From: DASZIT01 sp036264255
GTDB taxonomy: Bacteria; Actinomycetota; Acidimicrobiia; Acidimicrobiales; RAAP-2
DNA length: 25,511 nt
Assembly: GCA_036264255.1 (NCBI GenBank)
Contig: DATARI010000165.1
Location: forward strand, 1-25,511
Direction of reading: 5' to 3'
Positions 1 through 6,994 of this stretch are shown here, in pieces; the stretch's first letter is position 1, and each line of letters begins with the position of its first letter. The notes beneath the pieces were generated by a model that saw nothing but the letters and a program-made list of their open reading frames with translations, made no database searches and was not told the DNA's origin. Position numbers and translations under genes: made by a program.

Positions 1-5
1 CGCTT

Positions 6-1205
6 TTGGCAACGGCTCGCAACTTCCGCCGGGCGGCGGCGGCACGGCCACTTCTGACCGGTGCGGCCGGAGCCGGAGCTGCGGTGCTGGGCGCCACCCT
101 CCTCGAGGTGCGGGGCCGACTCCTGGGCGAAAAGGGGGGCCGCGACGCTGCCCCCTCTGACCTGGCCCGAAGTGTTGCGGCCCGGATGACCACCCCACTG
201 CTGCCCGACGACTACCTCCATCTCCTGAATCCGCTCTGGACGGCGCGGGAGATACGCGGCAAAGTCGTCAAGGTCGTCCCGGAGACTGACGACGCCGCCA
301 CACTGGTGATCAAGCCCGGCTGGGGTTGGTCGTTCGACTATCTCCCCGGCCAATACGCCGGAATCGGGGTGCAGGTGGACGGCCGCTGGGCCTGGCGGTC
401 CTATTCCATCACCTCTGCGCCGATCAAGAACCAGGGCCATATCGCCATTACCGTCAAGGCGATGCCCGAGGGGCTGCTCTCCGCCCACCTCGTGCGGGGC
501 CTCGACCCCGGGACCATCGTGCGCCTTGCCCTTCCCCAGGGGGAGTTCGTCCTTCCCGATCCGCCACCGGCCAACGTTCTGTTCTGGACCGGCGGAAGTG
601 GGATCACCCCCGTGATGGCCATGCTGCGGACGTTGAATCGACGGGGCACCATGCCCGATGTCGTGCACATCCACTCGGCACCGAGCCAGGAACAATTCAT
701 CTTCGGAGACGAATTGCGAGCCATGGCCGAGAGCCATCCCAACCTCCGACTGGTCGAGTACTTCGATGACGACGGCGGCCGATTCGAGCTGTCCCAGCTG
801 GACGCGGTCTGCCCAGATTGGCGGCGGCGTCAGGTCTGGGTGTGTGGCCCCGCCCCCATCTTGAAAGCGGCCGAGACCCACTGGGAAAAACACGGGCTGG
901 GGTCGCACCTCCATGTCGAGCGATTCTCGGTGACCCTGTCAGAATCCGCCTCCGGCGGGCTGATCACTTTCGCCAAGTCCGGCAAAAACACCCAGGCCGA
1001 CGGGGCCACCACCCTGCTCGAAGCCGGCGAGAAGGCTGGGGTACCGATGCCCTTTGGCTGTCGCATGGGTATCTGTCACACCTGCGTCGCCCCACTGACG
1101 AAGGGCCTGGTCAAGGACCTGCGCAACGGAAACGAGTACGGCCAGAACCAAGGCATTCAAACCTGCATCACCGCTGCCGCCGGTGACTGCACCATCGACC
1201 TGTAA
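6..1205 (+). CDS. Ferredoxin reductase-type flavoprotein with C-terminal 2Fe-2S domain (desaturase electron donor)
   Basis: This is probably an NAD(P)H-dependent electron-transfer protein that passes electrons through FAD and a plant-type [2Fe-2S] centre to the desaturase encoded next. The FAD-binding motif RSYSIT starts near residue 131, the nucleotide-binding GGSGITP near 196, and CGP near 280. The C-terminal ferredoxin domain has Cys352, Cys357 and Cys360 (CX4CX2C) with a fourth Cys at 387. Residues 1-80 form an Ala/Arg-rich extension before the reductase core, as in the mycobacterial Rv3230c-type partner of DesA3. The TTG at 6 is the first usable start, but the frame is open to the left edge and no ribosome-binding site is visible, so the true start may lie upstream of the window. 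The next gene begins 10 nt after the stop, which implies an operon. The family is secure; the exact acceptor is inferred from the neighbour. Confidence 0.88.
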   Translation: MATARNFRRAAAARPLLTGAAGAGAAVLGATLLEVRGRLLGEKGGRDAAPSDLARSVAARMTTPLLPDDYLHLLNPLWTAREIRGKVVKVVPETDDAATLVIKPGWGWSFDYLPGQYAGIGVQVDGRWAWRSYSITSAPIKNQGHIAITVKAMPEGLLSAHLVRGLDPGTIVRLALPQGEFVLPDPPPANVLFWTGGSGITPVMAMLRTLNRRGTMPDVVHIHSAPSQEQFIFGDELRAMAESHPNLRLVEYFDDDGGRFELSQLDAVCPDWRRRQVWVCGPAPILKAAETHWEKHGLGSHLHVERFSVTLSESASGGLITFAKSGKNTQADGATTLLEAGEKAGVPMPFGCRMGICHTCVAPLTKGLVKDLRNGNEYGQNQGIQTCITAAAGDCTIDL

Positions 1206-1215
1206 AAGGAGTCCC

Positions 1216-2394
1216 ATGCCCATCTCCGACGTGAAAGCGTTCGCCCATCTTTCCGAAGCCGATGTGGAGGCGTTCGGGGCCGAGCTCGACGCCATCCGAG
1301 CCGACATCGAAGAGTCACTCGGTCCCGACGACGCCGGCTACATCCGGTCTGTCATCCGCCTCCAACGGCGGCTGGCGGTCGCGGCTCGCATCACGCTCTT
1401 CGCCAGTTCTCTGCCTACGGCATGGGTGGCGGGGACCACCATGCTGGCTCTCAGCAAGATCCTCGAGAACATGGAGATCGGCCACAACGTAATGCACGGC
1501 CAGTGGGACTGGATGAACGATCCGGAGATTCACTCCGGCACCTGGGAGTGGGACACCACCTGCCCGGCGGAGGGATGGAAGCACTCCCACAACTTCGTGC
1601 ACCATACGTTCACCAACGTACTGGGCAAGGACAACGACGTCGGCTACGGCATACTGCGGGTCACCCCGGACCAGAAGTGGTCGCCGGCCAATCTGGGCCA
1701 GCCCGTCTACAACGCGTTGCTGGCCCTCCTGTTCGAGTGGGGCGTCGCCCTCCACGACTTGGACATCGAGGCGATCCGCCAGCGCCGCAAGGACCCCAAG
1801 GAAACCCTGCGCCAGCTCAAGCTCATCGGGCGGAAGGTCCGCCGCCAGGTCGGGAAGGACTACGTAGTGTTCCCGCTCTTGGCGGGTCCGGCATTCATCT
1901 CCACGCTCACCGCCAACTTCACCGCCAACATCATCCGCAACCTGTGGTCCTACATGATCATCTTCTGCGGCCACTTCCCCGACGGTGCCGAGAAGTTCGG
2001 TGAGGAAGAGCTCGAAGACGAGACACCGGCCGAGTGGTACCTCCGCCAGCTGCTGGGCTCGGCCAACTTCGAGGGCGGGAGAGTGCTGCACGTACTTTCT
2101 GGGAGCCTGGGGTACCAGATCGAGCACCACTTGTTTCCCGACCTTCCGAGCAACCGCTACCCCGAGATCGCCGAACGGGTGCGGGCCCTGTGCGAACGCT
2201 TCGATCTCCCCTACACGACCGGCCCGCTGCTTCGTCAGTACGGGCAGACGCTACGCACCATTCTGAAACTGAGCCTGCCGAGTCGCAACGCGGCCTCGGT
2301 CTACGAGCTGAGGTCGAAGAGCCCCAAGCGGGCCAGCGCCGAAGAACTGCGGCGCCACGCCGGCACCGTCGCCCCTCAGGCCGCCGTCTCCTGA
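1216..2394 (+). CDS. Membrane fatty-acid desaturase (DesA3-like acyl-CoA desaturase)
   Basis: This is an integral-membrane di-iron desaturase that introduces a double bond into acyl chains, probably acyl-CoA. All three histidine boxes are present: HNVMH at residues 90-94, HNFVHH at 125-130, and the C-terminal QIEHHLFP box with His304 and His305. Hydrophobic stretches around residues 60-85 and 210-250 fit membrane segments. The ATG at 1216 was chosen because AAAAGGA lies at 1204-1210; an in-frame start at 1183 would overlap the reductase and has no comparable signal. The predicted length is 392 residues. The pairing with a ferredoxin reductase immediately upstream matches the Rv3230c-Rv3229c arrangement of mycobacteria, which supports a stearoyl-type delta-9 desaturase. 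The substrate and double-bond position are inference. Confidence 0.92.
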   Translation: MPISDVKAFAHLSEADVEAFGAELDAIRADIEESLGPDDAGYIRSVIRLQRRLAVAARITLFASSLPTAWVAGTTMLALSKILENMEIGHNVMHGQWDWMNDPEIHSGTWEWDTTCPAEGWKHSHNFVHHTFTNVLGKDNDVGYGILRVTPDQKWSPANLGQPVYNALLALLFEWGVALHDLDIEAIRQRRKDPKETLRQLKLIGRKVRRQVGKDYVVFPLLAGPAFISTLTANFTANIIRNLWSYMIIFCGHFPDGAEKFGEEELEDETPAEWYLRQLLGSANFEGGRVLHVLSGSLGYQIEHHLFPDLPSNRYPEIAERVRALCERFDLPYTTGPLLRQYGQTLRTILKLSLPSRNAASVYELRSKSPKRASAEELRRHAGTVAPQAAVS

Positions 2395-2469
2395 CCCATC
2401 ACCCCGGGGCGACCCACCGGCGCACGGACAAACCCGGAGATCGCGAGCGGCCGCAACGGGACGCCCTTT

Positions 2470-2484
2470 CGCGTTTGTGACGCG
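2470..2484. terminator. Candidate hairpin between convergent genes
   Basis: CGCGT (2470-2474) and ACGCG (2480-2484) form a five-pair GC-rich stem around a 5-nt loop in the 96-nt gap between the desaturase stop and the convergent oxidoreductase stop. There is no T-tract, so termination is only a possibility. Confidence 0.3.
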
Positions 2485-2490
2485 GGCCCT

Positions 2491-3486
2491 TCAGAGCCGG
2501 ACGATCACCTTTCCCTTGGCATGGCCCTGATCGAGGTAGGTGAACGCGTCGGAGATCTCCTCGAAAGGAAAGACCCGATCGGTGACTGGCTTCAGCCGAT
2601 CGCGCTCGACCAGGTCGGCGAGAACTGCGAGGTCCTCGCCACTGGGGTGCATGAGGAGCGATCGGTAGTTGATTCCGGCCCGTCGGGTCCGGGCGCGAGT
2701 CCTTGAATTGGCTGCCCACGTCGCGGCGACGATCACCGGACCCGCGGAAAGATCTTCACGAGCGGTGGTTGGGTCGACGTGAGTGATCGAGACCGCGTTG
2801 CCACCTCGTTTGAGGATGGTGAAGGCATCCATCAGATCACGTCCACCCGTGAGCAGGAACGCGCCGTCGTAGTCACTGAGCACATCTTTGAATTGCTGCG
2901 TGCGGTAATCGATGACCGTTGCAGCTCCGAGCGAGTGGACGAGTTTCGCACCCTCTGCCGATGCGGTGGTCGCTACCTCTGCCCCCATCTGCACGGCAAG
3001 TTGGATGGCGAGCGTGCCCACTCCGCCAGCCCCACCCGAGATGAACACCCGTTGCCCGGGACCGGCGCCAATTTGTTGCAAGCCTTGCCATGCGGTGAGA
3101 CCCGCCAACGGCAGACCCGCCGCATCCTCAAAACCGAGAGTGTCGGGCATTATCGCGACGAGGTCCTCCTCCACCACGCAGTACTTCGCATAAGCGCCCA
3201 GCTTCCGTTTGTTGACACGGGCGAACACGCGGTCCCCTGACTTGAAGCCCGTGACGTGCCGACCGACGTCTTCCACCACGCCGGACAATTCGCTCCCGGC
3301 CACTCTCGGCAGATCCAGGGGCCACACCAACTGCGCTCCCGCCGCTTGCACCTTCGAGTCCACCGGATTCAGCCCCGCCGCCTCGACGCGGATGAGCACC
3401 TCATTGTCAGCCGCGGTTGGCTCGGGGACCTCACGGAGCTCCATCGTGCGTCCCAACCCCTTGCGAGTCAGCACATATCCCTTCAC
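2491..3486 (-). CDS. NADP-dependent zinc-less MDR oxidoreductase (quinone oxidoreductase-like)
   Basis: This is a cytosolic medium-chain dehydrogenase/reductase of 331 residues, probably an NADPH-dependent quinone, enone or aldehyde reductase. The GroES-like N-terminal half has the typical VAGSELSG and FKSGDRV segments (about residues 63-87). The nucleotide-binding loop GGAGGVG lies at 151-157. The structural and catalytic zinc cysteines of true alcohol dehydrogenases are absent. The GTG start at 3486 has GAGGAG a few bases upstream and begins the conserved fold directly. The frame stays open much further upstream, but that part runs antisense to the regulator gene and is not protein-like. 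The gene is divergent from a TetR-family gene, so it is probably that regulator's target. The substrate is unknown. Confidence 0.85.
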   Translation of the reverse strand: MKGYVLTRKGLGRTMELREVPEPTAADNEVLIRVEAAGLNPVDSKVQAAGAQLVWPLDLPRVAGSELSGVVEDVGRHVTGFKSGDRVFARVNKRKLGAYAKYCVVEEDLVAIMPDTLGFEDAAGLPLAGLTAWQGLQQIGAGPGQRVFISGGAGGVGTLAIQLAVQMGAEVATTASAEGAKLVHSLGAATVIDYRTQQFKDVLSDYDGAFLLTGGRDLMDAFTILKRGGNAVSITHVDPTTAREDLSAGPVIVAATWAANSRTRARTRRAGINYRSLLMHPSGEDLAVLADLVERDRLKPVTDRVFPFEEISDAFTYLDQGHAKGKVIVRL

Positions 3487-3528
3487 GGTCCACTCCTCAC
3501 TTGGTGCCAGTGCGTTCCCGCCTGGCAT

Positions 3529-3569
3529 GTGTACACTGACAACATTAGGTAAGGATGTGTGCATTGTCA
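3529..3569. promoter_or_regulatory. Divergent control region and candidate TetR operator
   Basis: The segment holds the perfect palindrome GTGTACAC (3529-3536) and an inverted pair, TGACAA (3537-3542) and TTGTCA (3564-3569), that flanks the regulator's start codon. A -10-like TACACT (3532-3537) faces the regulator. Autoregulation and repression of the oxidoreductase are inferred from the layout alone. Confidence 0.4.
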
Positions 3570-3570
3570 A
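3542..3570 (-). promoter_or_regulatory. Predicted promoter of the MDR oxidoreductase
   Basis: On the minus strand a perfect TTGACA -35 box (3570-3565) is followed by exactly 17 nt and TAATGT (3547-3542) as -10. The -35 box lies inside the first codons of the divergent regulator gene. Confidence 0.5.
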
Positions 3571-4169
3571 CATTGTCGAAGGACACCTACCACCACGGCG
3601 ACCTGCGAGCCGCGTGCCTGACCGCGGCCCTCGAACTGTTGGCCGAGGGTGACGAAACCACCCTGTCGTTGCGGGCGGTCGCTCGTCGTGCCGGCGTTTC
3701 GGCCAACGCCCCCTACCGCCACTACCCCGACAAGGATGCCCTCCTAGGGGCAATGGCCACCCAGGGCTTCTTGGACCTCCGTGCGAAGTTGGCCGCCGCT
3801 GACGCCGCCGCGCCGGACGGTAAGGAGTTCGTTCGGATGGCTCAGGCCTATGTGGCCTACGCCATCGAACACCCGGCGCTCTTCCGGCTGATGTTCGGTC
3901 ATCCCTGCAGTCAGTCGCATCCCGAGGCGACGGATGCGGCGACTCAAACCTTCGATGTCCTGGCCACTCGCGTCGATGCGACAATTCCGCCGGAACGCCG
4001 GCTGGCCTTCATGGTCGGGGCCTGGTCGCTCGTCCACGGGCTCGCTTCGCTCATATTGGACGGGAAGTTCAGTTCGGTTCAGCCGAGCGACGTGCCAGAA
4101 CTGGTGGAGTCCACCGTCAGTGCGGTCCTCGCCGCGGGTGGTGATCCCCGGAGTAGATACTCGGGGTAG
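3555..4169 (+). CDS. TetR/AcrR-family transcriptional regulator (WHG-type C-terminal domain)
   Basis: This is a one-component DNA-binding repressor of 204 residues. The N-terminal domain (about residues 10-65) includes a helix-turn-helix at 39-58 with the family signature AGVSANAPYRHYPDK. The C-terminal ligand/dimer domain has LFRLMFGHP and a WSLVHGLASL segment typical of the WHG subgroup. The ATG at 3555 is preceded directly by AAGG, unusually close; a TTG at 3564 would have better spacing to that AAGG, so the first three residues are uncertain. It is divergent from the oxidoreductase at 2491-3486 with only 68 nt between the start codons, a common arrangement for a TetR repressor and its detoxification target. 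The ligand cannot be told. Confidence 0.88.
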   Translation: MCALSTLSKDTYHHGDLRAACLTAALELLAEGDETTLSLRAVARRAGVSANAPYRHYPDKDALLGAMATQGFLDLRAKLAAADAAAPDGKEFVRMAQAYVAYAIEHPALFRLMFGHPCSQSHPEATDAATQTFDVLATRVDATIPPERRLAFMVGAWSLVHGLASLILDGKFSSVQPSDVPELVESTVSAVLAAGGDPRSRYSG

Positions 4170-4262
4170 TCGAACTATTGGTCGTAGGCGATCGAAAGCC
4201 CTAGGAGAGAGGCTTGCCCGTCACGGGGTCGACACCATGAGTCAGGTGGGGCGAGGAGTGTC

Positions 4263-4323
4263 AAGGATCAGCCGTGGCTGTGTCCAAGATCAGGCGTTGT
4301 CTATCCGTTAAGGCTCAGCCGTT
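4263..4323. repeat. Three degenerate direct repeats, period about 23-24 bp
   Basis: Related units AAGGATCAGCCGT (4263), AAGATCAGGCGTT (4286) and AAGGCTCAGCCGTT (4310) recur at 23- and 24-bp spacing in the gap between the TetR gene and the tRNA. The copies are imperfect and no function is evident. The rest of the 172-nt gap holds only a small hairpin, CCCGTCACGGG near 4219. Confidence 0.35.
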
Positions 4324-4341
4324 ACAACACACACACCCAGG

Positions 4342-4414
4342 TGGGGCAGGCAGGGATCGAACCTGCGACCGAGGGATTATGAGTCCCCTGCTCTGACCAC
4401 TGAGCTACTGCCCC
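4342..4414 (-). tRNA. tRNA with CAT anticodon (elongator tRNA-Met or tRNA-Ile2)
   Basis: The minus strand folds into a complete 73-nt cloverleaf: acceptor GGGGCAG/CTGCCCC, D stem GCTC/GAGC, anticodon stem GGGGA/TCCCT closing the loop CTCATAA (anticodon at 4381-4379), T stem GCAGG/CCTGC with loop TTCGATC, and discriminator A. The 3' CCA is not encoded. A CAT anticodon serves elongator Met or, after lysidine modification, the minor Ile codon ATA. The first acceptor pair is G-C, which excludes the typical initiator. The anticodon arm resembles what I recall of bacterial tRNA-Ile2, but identity cannot be settled by eye. Confidence 0.93.
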
Positions 4415-4423
4415 GACCCGGAA

Positions 4424-4429
4424 AAGGTA
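4424..4429 (-). promoter_or_regulatory. -10 element of the CAT tRNA
   Basis: TACCTT on the minus strand ends 9 nt before the mature tRNA 5' end, a suitable place for its -10 box. No convincing -35 is seen. Confidence 0.4.
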
Positions 4430-4459
4430 CACGGCGGCTCGAGAACCGGCGGTTGGGAG

Positions 4460-5182
4460 GTGCCCTACGCTGACCTGGTGGCCTCCTCGAAGTCCCAGCT
4501 CGAAGCGCTAGAGCACGAGCTCACCGAGTGCCGCCGGTGCCCCCGGCTTGTCAGCTGGCGGGAGCAGGTGGCCCGGGAGAAGCGGGCGTCCTTCAGTGAC
4601 CAGGAATACTGGGGTCGACCGGTGCCCGGATTCGGCGACCCGGCGGCTCGGGTCCTGGTAGTCGGACTGGCGCCGGCTGCCCACGGCGGAAACCGCACTG
4701 GACGGGTGTTCACCGGCGACCGGTCGGGTGACTGGCTCTTCGGTTCCTTGTGGCGGACTGGCTTTGCCAACCAGCCGACCAGCGTCTCAGTCGACGACGG
4801 CTTGAAGGTCACTGACGTGTACATCGCCGCGGCGGTGAGATGCGCCCCGCCCGCCAACAAGCCCACCCCAATGGAGCGGGACACCTGTTTGCCGTTCCTC
4901 CGGCGGGAACTCGAGTTGCTCACGGAACTCAGAGTCGTTGTCGCCCTCGGCCAGTTCGCTCATCAGATTCTCGCTGGTGAGCTGGGCATCTCGCCTCGGC
5001 CTCGCTTCGGACACGGTGCTGAAGCCACCGCCCCCAACGGGATGGTCCTGCTCAGCTCCTATCACCCCAGCCAGCAGAACACCTTCACCGGCACCTTGAC
5101 CGAACCGATGATCGACTCGGTGTTCTCACGGGCCCGTACGCTGGCCGAAGACGACGGCTCCTCGTCGACGACGCCGGCATAG
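4460..5182 (+). CDS. udgB: Family 5 uracil-DNA glycosylase (UdgB-like, iron-sulfur)
   Basis: This base-excision-repair enzyme removes uracil, and in this family often hypoxanthine and other deaminated bases, from DNA. The 240-residue protein has the family-5 motif GLAPAAHGGNRTGR from residue 69, lacking the polar catalytic Asp/Asn of other families, and the second motif SYHPSQQNTFTG with His202. Four cysteines, Cys24, Cys27, Cys128 and Cys143, match the [4Fe-4S] ligands of UDG families 4 and 5. The GTG at 4460 overlaps the GGGAGG sequence that would be its ribosome-binding site; an in-frame GTG at 4478 is the alternative. The SRPBCC gene follows after 13 nt and may be co-transcribed. High-GC genomes with heavy cytosine deamination often carry this type beside UDG family 1. 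Confidence 0.92.
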   Translation: MPYADLVASSKSQLEALEHELTECRRCPRLVSWREQVAREKRASFSDQEYWGRPVPGFGDPAARVLVVGLAPAAHGGNRTGRVFTGDRSGDWLFGSLWRTGFANQPTSVSVDDGLKVTDVYIAAAVRCAPPANKPTPMERDTCLPFLRRELELLTELRVVVALGQFAHQILAGELGISPRPRFGHGAEATAPNGMVLLSSYHPSQQNTFTGTLTEPMIDSVFSRARTLAEDDGSSSTTPA

Positions 5183-5195
5183 TAAGACTGTCGCG

Positions 5196-5660
5196 ATGGG
5201 CAATCTCAGCTATGCGGAGTCAATCGTTATCGGCCGGTCGGCGAAGGAGCTGTACGCCCTGGTCTCCGATGTCACCCGCACCGGAGAATGGAGCCCGATC
5301 TGCAAAGCCTGCTGGTGGGACGAAGGGGATGGGCCGCAGGTAGGTGCCTGGTTCACCGGGCGGAATGTGACCCCGGAGAGGACGTGGGAGACCCGATCCG
5401 AAGTCGTGGTGGCGGACCCGGAGCGGGAATTCGCCTTTGTGGTCGGCGGCTCCTGGGTCCGCTGGGGCTACACCCTCAACCCGGTTGACGGCGGCAGCGA
5501 GCTCACCGAGTCGTGGGAATTCCTCCCGGGTGGCATCGCCAGGTTTGAGGAGCGTTACGGAGCCGACGCCCAGGGGCAGATTGCCGACCGCACCAAAGCT
5601 GCGCACGAGGGGATCCCCGCCACGCTGGCGGCCATCAAGAGGATCGCCGAGTCAGCGTGA
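5196..5660 (+). CDS. SRPBCC-family (polyketide cyclase/START-like) protein
   Basis: This is a small cytosolic helix-grip protein of 154 residues. The start, ESIVIGRSAKELYALVSDV, is the usual first strand and helix of SRPBCC domains. It is followed by a central region with ARG-rich beta strands and a GSELTESWEF strand before the long C-terminal helix (about residues 115-152). Such proteins bind hydrophobic ligands in a deep cavity; no ligand can be named. The ATG at 5196 is preceded by TAAGACT six bases upstream and no clear Shine-Dalgarno, so it may be leaderless or translated with the glycosylase gene just before it. It converges on the alpha/beta hydrolase gene. Confidence 0.8.
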   Translation: MGNLSYAESIVIGRSAKELYALVSDVTRTGEWSPICKACWWDEGDGPQVGAWFTGRNVTPERTWETRSEVVVADPEREFAFVVGGSWVRWGYTLNPVDGGSELTESWEFLPGGIARFEERYGADAQGQIADRTKAAHEGIPATLAAIKRIAESA

Positions 5661-5679
5661 CGGGCGGCTCCATCCGCTG

Positions 5680-5703
5680 ATCAGGGAGGGTAATCAGGGA
5701 GGG
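5680..5703. repeat. 13-bp-period direct duplication at convergent gene ends
   Basis: ATCAGGGAGGG occurs at 5680-5690 and 5693-5703. The second copy contains the stop codon of the minus-strand hydrolase (TGA, complement of 5694-5696), and the first lies just downstream of it. It looks like a small slippage duplication. Confidence 0.6.
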
Positions 5704-6740
5704 GCGATGTCGACCAACAACGAAGGGTCCCCGGTCGGACTCAGCGCCGCCGCCAGGTTTGAGGAACTGACACCCGTCCGACCCAGGGCATCGGCGAGGA
5801 ACCTGACTGTTTCCGCCCGCATGGCGCTCGCCTCTGGGGTGTCACCCAGGAAGGTGTCGAGGTGGTCGCCCCCGGTCGCCGACACGAAGACCTTGGCCAT
5901 GTTGGCCGACTGGTAGACCTGGTAGGCGTCAGGGTAGAGGCCGTACTCGTCGTCGGTCCCGACCGCCACCATCAAGGCTCCGGGAGTGGTCGCGTCCCAG
6001 GGCCCGGCCACCCCATCGGGTATCTGGCTCGAGAGTGAGAGGTACGCCCGGATGCGGTGGTCGGCGTAGGCGGGGTCGAGGGCCAGGACGGCCACATCGG
6101 TCCCCCCGTCGGAGTGGCCGGCCACCGCCACCCGGGTCGGGTCCACCTTCCCGGCGGCACCGTTGAGCATGGCGGTGATCACGAACGACAGGTCCAGGGC
6201 CTGGTTGCCGAACTCGGTGATCGGCGTACCTGGCTGGGTGTCCGTCGAGTCGGGAAAGGTGGGTGCCGCCACCAGGAAGCCCGCCGACGCCCAGGTGTCG
6301 AGGAGCGTCTCGTAAGCCAGGGGATCGGAGTCCCACCCATGGGCGAAGACCACCAACGGCAGCGGACCAACGGCACCCACCGGGCGACGGATCACCGTGG
6401 TCAAGATTCGACCCGACTGCGCCGGCACGTCCCCTCTCGCCGCAGTGTCCCGGCTGGCGTCGACCAGGGTGATCGAATCATCCTGGACGGCGAATGGCGG
6501 CTGGGGAGCAGGGGGTGGCTTGGTGGTCGACGTTCGAATGCCCGATCCATTCCCTGACCCGGTGTGGCTCGTATCGCCACCGCCTGCCTTGGCCGGATCC
6601 GGCGACATGCTCAGCGTGATGGCCAACGCGGTCGCTCCGGCCACCAAGAAGACCGCCAGGACGATGGCTCGGCGGCGCCAGTAGCTCGGGTGAGGACCGG
6701 GGCGTTCGAGACCTTCTATTCCGAGCGGCGCGTCCGGCAA
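5694..6740 (-). CDS. Membrane-anchored alpha/beta hydrolase (lipase/PAF-acetylhydrolase-like)
   Basis: This is a predicted serine hydrolase of 348 residues acting outside the membrane. Residues 24-45 form one hydrophobic segment after an Arg-rich stretch (signal anchor), followed by a Gly/Ser/Thr/Pro-rich linker to about residue 82. The catalytic domain has the oxyanion-side FAHGWD (132-137), the nucleophile motif GHSDGG with Ser210, a likely acid among Asp263/Asp264, and His293 in GGDHLDTF. The substrate is unknown; esterase or polyester hydrolase are both possible. The TTG start at 6740 is supported by AAAGGGG at 6751-6745, and the protein-like sequence begins there. Directly upstream lies the foldable element at 6753-6842, which could control translation. 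Confidence 0.83.
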   Translation of the reverse strand: MPDAPLGIEGLERPGPHPSYWRRRAIVLAVFLVAGATALAITLSMSPDPAKAGGGDTSHTGSGNGSGIRTSTTKPPPAPQPPFAVQDDSITLVDASRDTAARGDVPAQSGRILTTVIRRPVGAVGPLPLVVFAHGWDSDPLAYETLLDTWASAGFLVAAPTFPDSTDTQPGTPITEFGNQALDLSFVITAMLNGAAGKVDPTRVAVAGHSDGGTDVAVLALDPAYADHRIRAYLSLSSQIPDGVAGPWDATTPGALMVAVGTDDEYGLYPDAYQVYQSANMAKVFVSATGGDHLDTFLGDTPEASAMRAETVRFLADALGRTGVSSSNLAAALSPTGDPSLLVDIAPP

Positions 6741-6752
6741 CGATCCCCTTTG

Positions 6753-6842
6753 GTACGACCTTCGTCTGACTCATGCAAATCTTGCGCAGTACCGGAAACG
6801 GTAACGCGTTCATGGCCCGTCATGACCGCAGGAAGGTCGTAC
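6753..6842 (-). ncRNA. Candidate structured RNA leader (four-helix junction) upstream of the hydrolase
   Basis: Arms GTACGACCTTC (6753-6763) and GAAGGTCGTAC (6832-6842) are a perfect 11-bp inverted repeat. Between them, read on the minus strand, lie three hairpins: P2 (6830-6821 with 6814-6805; ten positions with one G·A mismatch and one G·U), P3 (6803-6799 with 6794-6790, loop TTTC) and P4 (6785-6782 with 6778-6775). Only single bases separate P1/P2 and P2/P3. The imperfect P2 positions are G·A and G·U on the minus strand but T·C and C·A on the plus strand, favouring a minus-strand RNA. The 3' arm ends one base before the hydrolase Shine-Dalgarno. It matches no riboswitch I recognise. A small inverted-repeat element is the alternative. 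Confidence 0.42.
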
Positions 6843-6994
6843 TCGGCATCGCTTGGCGTCCTTACCATCTTGGATCAATTGGTCCGACACCCGATCCCGA
6901 TGCCAGCCTTCATCCCAGTCAAGTCGTTTGAGAGGACGACCAATGGGAAAGAGTGTTTGGCACAACCAGCCACCACCCAACTCCTGGAGACACC

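Noticed and set aside
3487..3984. N-terminal extension of the oxidoreductase frame up to 3984
   Set aside because: It is antisense to the TetR gene, has no family similarity, and a GTG with a good ribosome-binding site begins the conserved fold at 3486.
4326..4340. A short CA-rich stretch before the CAT tRNA
   Set aside because: It has only a few dinucleotide units, too short to call a microsatellite.
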